This document shows positions 57,501 through 64,000 of a stretch of 64,000 nt of DNA, in pieces (position 1 is the first letter of the stretch; each line of letters starts with the position of its first letter). The translations under genes and the position numbers were made by a program. The stretch is from the NCBI GenBank assembly GCA_023333565.1, contig JAJKFH010001865.1, positions 4,774,001 to 4,838,000 of the forward strand. Reading direction: 5' to 3'. Under the pieces are notes generated by a model that worked only from the letters and a program-made list of their open reading frames with translations, made no database searches and was not told the DNA's origin. Origin of the DNA: Puffinus mauretanicus. Lineage: Eukaryota; Chordata; Aves; Procellariiformes; Procellariidae.

Positions 57501-59719
57501 AAGTTACTATGAGCATGCATGGTCCTAACTGTGAAAAATTTGGATTGGATCCATGCCCAGCTTATTTAATTTCCTTTGTGTCAAAGCTCTCGTGAAGAAC
57601 ATTGGGAGTTTGGTTGCACCACTGAGTTAATTAGCAGTGTCTTATTCTATGTAAAGTATATCAAGAGCTTCCTATCAGGACTAAGCACATGTGCAAGCTT
57701 AACACTCACTTTCTGGGATCATTCATGTGTATAAGACTTGGTTAATTGCTGACTTTTAACAAGAGCATGAGAGTGGTGTGAGCCTGGCCAAAGTCAATGG
57801 ATGGCCTCGGAAGTAGAGCAGATACTCAGAAGTTTTCTGCAGGCGTGGTGCTCCAGCCTCTTGGGTTGTCTTAGTGAGATTAATATGAGTTCATAAGGAA
57901 TGCTGAGCTTTATAAAGCTGTTTGGCTGTTGACTATATTGTTACATTTTTCAAAAACAACAACAAAAAAAAAAAAAGGCAAAGGTTAGCAGTGGCAAGAG
58001 TGACCAACATTGCACACTCCTTTAAGAACTTTGTTAGCCAGCCTTGGACAGCAGTGAAATGATTTGGCATGACAGATGCTCTGGGGCAGAATAATAATTT
58101 TGGCCCTGCCAGCACATCATTTCAGTGGTTTACTTTACATGCATGTTAAGTTTGTGAGTATGCAAAGACTAGAGAAATGTCTGCTAAAAGACTTTTGAAG
58201 ACTGTAGCATGTTTCACCTCAGGGTGTGGGGCACAGCTGTATGAATGTTTTTTTGCGGTTAGCAGCATTTTAAACAGATTCTTTTGCCCACTTTTCTATT
58301 CTTCCTTCTCCCAGGACAGAAGCTTTTTGCTGCCCTCACATTATCTGCCCAGCTGTATTGGTAGAATTGCTCGTGTATCCATCAGACCTGGGAACACATC
58401 CAATTTTATAAAGAATGACTCTGCAAAAAAGCTATGTGTTTATTTGTTCTAATCCCATGCAGTTCCCTGCTCCACTTCTCAGTGTAGCTCTGCAGACAGC
58501 ACAGCTAAGGGCAAGAAAAAGCAGGTGGAAAGAGATGTGCTGGGAGCTGCCTGGGACAGCAGAGCAGCAAAAGTATTTGCCTTCGGCCTTTGGAGACTGA
58601 AGTGTGAGGTCAATGGGTTTTGCTGAAAACCTGTTTCTATATGTGCATGCAATCTTAGAGAAGCTGTTGGGCTAAATTTGAATGTCCTCTTTTTGAAGAC
58701 GTTTACACCTCTGCTTTAATGGTATGATGAAGGATATGAAAAAAAATAGATTAAATCCATCCAGTTTTTCCAGTTATTGGTGGAAGAGCTATTTGAAAAC
58801 ATCTGCCATTTTGGTTCATGTTAGCAAAGTATTGCTTCTCTTTCAAAACTGCGTAGAAGTAATTAGTGATCATGCAAAAGAGACTTCAGAACAAGCAAAC
58901 AATGCATGAGGCATTTTAATGAAACAAGGATGATGAAGTAGGGAATAGCACAGTTGCATACTCCATGGAGAATAACATCTCTGTAGCTTAGCGGTGGAGT
59001 ATTTTGTTTTCTCCATGACTCACCGCTCTTCCGTGATTCAGCATGACACATGAAGCGCAGGCAGAAGGCTGGGTCGTTCTGGAAAAGCCTGTTGCGTGGG
59101 GGGGTTCTGTTTGTTTGTTTTCCCTCTTGGCCAACTGCTTTATTTCTGGCTCATCTGAATTACAGTCTGGGCTCTGCAAAGCAGGGCAAGGAGGAGAGTG
59201 TTTCTGGAAGGGTAGCGATCAGAAAAACTAGTGGGGAATTTGATTACAAGATGATAATTTTCATTAGAAAGGTTAGAAAAAAATTTCTCATGCAGAAGTC
59301 TTTTCTGTAAAAGCTTGTTTCTGGTAACTTTTGCCATAATCTCTGTTCTGTTGGCATTTTGCAGGACTTCCTGCTGTCTACCTGGAGGGCATGTATTTTT
59401 GTGTTGAGGAGTATTGTTTGATATGAAACTGCATTTGGGCAGGAGCAAACTGATGTTAAGAAAGTGCTGGAAATTAAAGCCCTGTATTTATTGTCACAAC
59501 TGGTATAGCATACGTAATAGCTGCATATAGTGAAAACTTTGCTTCTCCCCAGCCCCCGCTTCAACAAGTAGCTGAAGAAAAATATCTGAGAGTTGCTTTG
59601 CCTTTTTAAAAATGAGATATCCAGATAGACTGCTCATGGGTTGTAGTGGTCTGGGTAATACGAGTGCTTGCTCATTACAGATACCATGCTACTCACTTAG
59701 AAGAAAAGATGGCAGCCAG

Positions 59720-59740
59720 ATTTTTTTTGTGTGTGTGTGT
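59720..59740 (+). repeat. T run followed by (TG)7
   Basis: Eight T bases followed by seven TG units, a short dinucleotide microsatellite about 430 bp before the CR1 5' edge. Confidence 0.85.
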
Positions 59741-60173
59741 GTTTTTGCATGGAGCACACATCTCTGCCTTTCTAGGTGTGGGCCCTGTAGAATCAGCCAA
59801 ATTCTGCTAGTGGAAGTCTATTTTCCACAGATTTATGAAGAATAAGATAATTAAGGAATAGAAAAAAAAAACTTTTGTACTTTGAAGTGGAAAGAAGAAC
59901 CTATCATGTCTATTTAGGAGCATTTTTTACCACTTCATTATATCTTCTTTAAAAGCAGTACTTAACACTGGATGAAAAGAATACTATGGGAAAAAAAAGT
60001 AATAGACTAGACATTTTGGGCAGCTGCACTGATAATGAACATAATCAACTGTCTATCAGATTTTTCATTATAGACCCCAGTTTTCAGAATTTAATGTGAA
60101 ATTTCTAAACAAAATGTACCATAAGTCTACATTTAGTCACAATTAATTCTGAAAAGAAATGTATGCAAATTAG

Positions 60174-60660
60174 TCTCTCGCAGAGGCGATCAACTCCGGT
60201 GCAGGTGCATTCCGCAGCGGAGCGGGGGATCGCGGCGTACAGGGGGGTTTCCTGAGCTGGGGAAACCCCAGGGGAGCGCAGAGACCCGCCAGGAGCCGGC
60301 AGCTCTCACCAGAGCAGCTGAGGCGGCCTGGGCAGGGACAGGGACTCCTACAAAAGGCAGCCCCGGGGGGCGTGGGCAACCAGGAGCGCTGCCAACAGGG
60401 CGGGCAAACAGGGCCTGGGGCGACCGCCAGGCCTGGGGCAGCAGTTTGCACGGCAGTTCGTGCAGGGAGGGTGCCTCTTCGAAGGAGGCCGAGTGGGAGA
60501 CTTGAAGTACACATAACCCAGGAACCGGGCACCGTTCTGTGACCATCTGCACAGGGCAAGGGCACTCATCCTACCTGGCCCTCAAGGCAGAACGGCGGGC
60601 ACTCGTCTGAGAGCAAAGGCTGCAGCTCCAGCTGGGGGGTCTGCACCACCTACCCCAGCG
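60174..60660 (+). promoter_or_regulatory. CR1 5' UTR, presumed internal promoter region
   Basis: A GC-rich, CpG-bearing stretch directly before the ORF1 start codon, in an otherwise AT-rich intron. It includes CAGTTCGTGCAGGGAGGGTG near 60456, which resembles known avian CR1 5' UTRs as I recall them. In this family the 5' UTR carries the element's own promoter. That role is known for the family and is not shown by this sequence. Several open frames on the opposite strand here are by-products of the high GC content. Confidence 0.55.
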
Positions 60661-61678
60661 ATGGCCGATGCCTCCACCCAGCCGGAGCTGCCGAAGGGAG
60701 AGGCTGCAGCGCAGACCTCAGACTGGAGGCAGTGCCTACACCTCTCTCCCGGGGCAGGGGCAGGCGGCAGACCTGCCTGCAAAAAGTGTGCCCAGGGGGA
60801 GGACCTCCTGCGGCAGGAGGCTGAGCTGCAGGAGGCGGTGAGAAGGCTGCTAACATCAGGGAGGCTGAGAAGGAGTTAGCTGGTTCCAAGCGCAGTCTGC
60901 AGTGGACGCATAGCCCAGAGCCAAATGGCCAAAAACTCCCCACCAGCACACGCAGAAGAGAGGGGGGCCAATAATGCAGAGGAATGGATGGCTGCAACAG
61001 CAAGGACCAGCAGGAGGAAGAGACTTCCCCCGAAGCCTGAGGTGCCCTTGCAGAACCACTTCACCGCTCTGCAGACTGAAGAGGAAAGACTCGTCACACC
61101 AGGAGAGATGCTGGAGCTGAGTAAGGCAGCCCGATCTGCTCCCCGTATAACAACCAGCGCAAGTAAGAAAAGGCGATGGGTGATAGCAGCCGGCAACTCT
61201 TCTGAGGGGTGCGGAGGCACCCATCGCCGACCGGACACGCTCTCGAGGGGCGTGCTCCTTGCCGGGGGCTCGTATCAGGGATGTCACCAAGAGACTACCA
61301 AGCCTCGTACAGTCTGCTGACTATTACCCACTGCTGCTGTCTCACGTGGGCACCAGTGATGCAGCCAGGAGCAGTCTGAGGAGTATCAAGGAGGATTACA
61401 GAGCCCTGGGAGCGGTGGTAAGGGACTCTGGATCGCAGGTGGTTTTTTCATCAATCCTCCCGGTCAAAGGGAGGGGGTTTGAAAGGGCCAGTCGAATCTG
61501 GCGAATCAACAAATGGTTACAGGACTGGTGCCACAGCCAGGGGTTCGGCTACGTAGACCATGGGACTCGCTTTGAGAAACGTGGTCTGCTGGAGGCTGAT
61601 GGGGTCCATCTGTCAGAGAAGGGCAAGAGCATCTTCGGTCATAGGCTTGCCAGGCTGGTGAAGAGGGCTTTAAACTAA
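60661..61678 (+). pseudogene. Broken CR1 ORF1 with SGNH/GDSL-like esterase domain
   Basis: Starts at ATG 60661 (MADASTQPELPKG). It has a CKKC motif near 60780 followed by a Glu/Leu-rich stretch (EDLLRQEAELQEAVRRL) that looks like a coiled coil. A frameshift near 60850 leads to TAG at 60877-60879. Related sequence resumes in the original frame around 60925, so a compensating shift lies between. A further shift near 61205 moves to the frame that ends at 61678. The C-terminal part is the esterase-like domain described in CR1 ORF1 proteins. Its nucleophile block reads GNS (61192-61200) where the family has GDS, the third block reads GTSD (61349-61360) where the family has GTND, and the last block DGVH (61598-61609) is intact. 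The product would be both frame-broken and catalytically damaged. Confidence 0.85.
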
Positions 61679-61680
61679 AG

Positions 61681-64000
61681 TTGCTGGGGGAGGGGAACCT
61701 CAATCCATCCCACTCCTACCAGTTTGATGCCAGGGCCAGCAATAGATGCCCAGAGCCTGGAGAAGGATCTCAGGTCAGCAGGGGAGCACCTGAAGAGCGG
61801 CACAAAGGAACTCCTGCCACTCCAGCCAGTAAGTCAGCTTCATCGGGGGCCCAACTTAAATGCCTCTATGCAAACGCACGTAGCGTGGGGAATGAACAAG
61901 AGGAGTTAGAGACGTGCGCATGCCTGCAGGGCTATGACCTTATTGGCATCACGGAGACGTGGTGGGATGGCTCCTATGACTGGAGTGTTGGAATGGAAGG
62001 ATTCAGACTCTTTAGGAAGGACAGGCAGGGGAGACGAGCAAGGGGTGTCACCTTCTATGTCAATGACCAGCTGGAGTGCATGGAACTCCGGCTTGGGATG
62101 GTTGAAGAGCTAACCGAGAGCTTATGGGTCAGGAGGGCAGAGACAGGTGACATTATAGTGGGGTCTGCTACAGGCCACCTGACCAGGAAGACCGAGCAGA
62201 CGACGCCCACTATAGACAGATAGGAGCAGCCTCACGTTCACAAGCCCTGGTCCTCATGGGGGACTTCAACCACCCCAATATCTGTTGGAAGGACAACACA
62301 GCAGGGCATTGTTCCTGGAGGTTCCTGGAATGTGTTGATGATAACTTCCTTCTCCAAGTGATAGAGGAGCCAACGAGGAGAGATGCTATGCTGGACCTTG
62401 TTCTCACCAATAAGGAGAGGCTGGTGGAGAATGTGAGGCTCAAGGGCAGCCTTGGCTGCAGTGGCCATGAAATGGTGGAGGTCAAGATCCTTAGGGCACC
62501 GAGGAGGGTGCACAGCAAGCTCACTACACTGGGCTTCAGGAGAGCAGACTTTGGCCTCTCCAGGGATCTGCTTGATAGAATACCATGGGACAAAGCCCTG
62601 GAGGGAAGATGGCCCCAGGAAAGCTAATTAATATTCAAGGATCACCTCCTCCAAGCTCAGGAGTGATGCATCCCAACAAAGAGGAAGTCAGGCAAAAACA
62701 CCAAGAGGCCTGCATGGATGAACAAGGAGCTCCTGGACACACTCAAACACAAAAAGGAAGCCACAGAGGGTGGAAGCAAGGACAGGTAGCCTGGGAGGAA
62801 TACAGAGAAATTGTCTGAGCAGCCAGGGATCAGGTTAGGAAAGTTAAAGCCCTTATAGAATTAAATCTGGCCAGAGATGTCAAGGGCAACAAGAAAAGCT
62901 TCTATAGGTACATTGGTGATAAAAGGAAGGCTAGGGAAAATGTGGGCCGTCTCTGAAATGAAACGGGAGACCTGGTTACCCGGGATATGGAGAAGGCGGG
63001 GGTACTCAATGACTTTTTTGCCTCAGTTTTCACCGGCAAGTGCTCAAGCCTCACCGCCCAAGTTGCAGAAGGCAAAGGGACTGGGAGAGTGAAGAACCGC
63101 CCACTGTAGGAGAAGATCAGGTTCAAGACCATCTAAGGAACCTGAAGGTGCACAAGTCCATGGGACCTGATGAGATGCATCCACGGGTCCCAAGGGAACT
63201 GGTGGATGAAGTTGCTAAGCCACTATCCATCATATCTGAGAAGTCGTGGCAGTCTGGTGAAGTTCCCACTGACTGGAAAAGGGGAAACATAACCCCCGTT
63301 TTTAAAAAGTGAAAAAAGGAAGATCCAGGGAACTACAGGCCAGTCAGTCTCACCTCTGTGCCTGGGAAGATCATGCAGCAGATCCTCCTGGAAACTATGC
63401 TAAGGCATATGGAAAATAAGGAGGCGATTGATGACAGCCAACATGGCTTCACTAAGGGCAAATCGTGTCTGACAAATTTGGTGGCCTTCTACAACGGGGT
63501 TACAGCATTGGTGGATAAGGGAAGAGCAACTGATGTCATCTACCTGGACTTTTGACACTGTCCCGCATTACATTGACCTGGACTTTTGACACTGTCCCGC
63601 ATTACATCCTTGTCTCTAAATTGGAGAGACATGGATTTGATGGATGGACCACTCGGTGGATAAGGAATTGGCTGGATGGTCGCACTCAAAGAGTCACGGT
63701 CAATGGCTCGATGTCCAAGTGGAGACCAGTGATGAGTTGCATTCCTCAGGGGTCTGTATTGGGACCGGCGCTGTTTAATACCTTTGTGGGCAATATGGAC
63801 AGTGGGATCGAGTGCACCCTCAGCAAGTTTGCAGATGACACCAAGCTGTGTGGCACGGTCGACACGCTGGAGGGAAGGGATGCCATCCAGAGGGACCTTG
63901 ACAGGCTTGACAGGTGGGCCTGTGCGAACCTCATGAAGTTCACTAAGGCCAAGTGCAAGGTCCTGCACATGGGTTGGGGCAATCCCAAGCACAAATACAG
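61681..64000 (+). pseudogene. Broken CR1 ORF2 (AP-type endonuclease plus reverse transcriptase), 3' truncated by window
   Basis: The endonuclease domain is recognisable from LKCLYANARSVGNEQ (about 61855), GITETWWDG and, after a one-base deletion near 62161, YRPPDQ and GDFNHPNICW (about 62256). The triad motif near 62460 reads SGH instead of SDH, so the catalytic Asp is lost. TAA at 62625-62627 and further shifts interrupt the linker. TGA at 62954-62956 and TGA at 63310-63312 fall in the reverse transcriptase frame. RT segments seen are [49 protein letters not shown] and the active-site FADDTK (about 63831). Around motif A a short deletion and a 32-bp direct duplication destroy the frame. From about 63610 to the end the frame is open again. 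The RT tail and the 3' UTR lie outside. Confidence 0.9.
63542..63607 (+). repeat. 32-bp direct duplication inside CR1 reverse transcriptase
   Basis: The 32 bases at 63542-63573 recur without a mismatch at 63576-63607, separated by two bases (TG), giving a period of 34. The unit begins ACCTGGACTTTTGACACTGT. It covers RT motif A (the LDF...FDTVPH region). In each unit the sequence jumps from CTTTT to GACACTG without the codons for the residues normally between LDF and FDTV. The small deletion therefore came before the duplication. The period is not a multiple of three, so the frame is shifted. Confidence 0.92.

Larger units (their letters stand above)
60174..64000 (+). mobile_element. Long CR1 LINE retrotransposon, sense to PPP3CA, 3' end outside the window
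   Basis: A CR1 non-LTR retrotransposon with its parts in the expected order. There is a GC-rich 5' UTR (about 60174-60660), ORF1 with a coiled-coil-like stretch and an esterase-like domain (60661-61678), and ORF2 with endonuclease and then reverse transcriptase (61681 to past 64000). The left edge is inferred from the abrupt switch from AT-rich intron to GC-rich, CpG-containing sequence near 60174. Most CR1 copies in birds are short 3' fragments, so a copy reaching into the 5' UTR is uncommon. Both ORFs are broken by frameshifts, stops and loss of key residues, so this copy cannot be active. The target-site duplication cannot be judged because the 3' end is missing. Family assignment is strong; subfamily is not determined. 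Confidence 0.93.

Noticed and set aside
60170..60565. Several long minus-strand frames over the CR1 5' UTR
   Set aside because: They are by-products of the GC-rich 5' UTR of the sense CR1 element.

Overview
The window looks like a bird (or at least archosaur/sauropsid) nuclear genome segment. It is AT-rich, intron-dominated and poor in repeats, and most recognisable repeats are CR1-type LINEs, one of them ending in the typical CR1 octamer-like tail. It lies inside one gene on the + strand: PPP3CA, the catalytic A-alpha subunit of calcineurin (protein phosphatase 2B). Four consecutive internal coding exons are readable at 39884-40008, 49383-49494, 50823-50968 and 53249-53388. Joined in order they stay in frame and correspond to about residues 87-261 of the vertebrate protein, probably exons 3-6. 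They carry most of the metallophosphatase active site. Residues that differ between paralogues fit PPP3CA rather than PPP3CB. The first coding exons and the rest of the catalytic, calcineurin-B-binding and autoinhibitory parts lie outside the window.

Layout. Positions 1-39883 are one long upstream intron with no exon that I could find. It holds an antisense CR1 3' fragment (13928-14490), an older diverged CR1-like LINE (15358-15985), a short CR1 3' tail (30587-30641), a possible MIR-type SINE remnant (about 32420-32470), several inverted and tandem repeats, homopolymers and AT-rich tracts. Intron 40009-49382 holds a MIR/L2-like SINE tail (42600-42690) and long T tracts. Intron 49495-50822 holds a compact, CpG-rich, GC-rich island (49640-50035) that stands out from its AT-rich surroundings. 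Intron 50969-53248 is plain. The last intron (53389 to the end) is plain until about 60174, where a long sense-oriented CR1 retrotransposon starts. It has its GC-rich 5' UTR, a broken ORF1 with an esterase-like domain, and a broken ORF2 with endonuclease and reverse transcriptase. It runs off the window edge at 64000.

No independent protein-coding gene, rRNA, tRNA, CRISPR array or bacterial-type feature is supported. The other open reading frames are short and random-looking, as expected in AT-rich intron sequence. I found no convincing new biological system. The items most worth a second look are the intronic CpG-rich island, the unusually long CR1 copy with a 32-bp direct duplication inside its reverse transcriptase, and a 14-bp perfect inverted repeat at 31636-31706.
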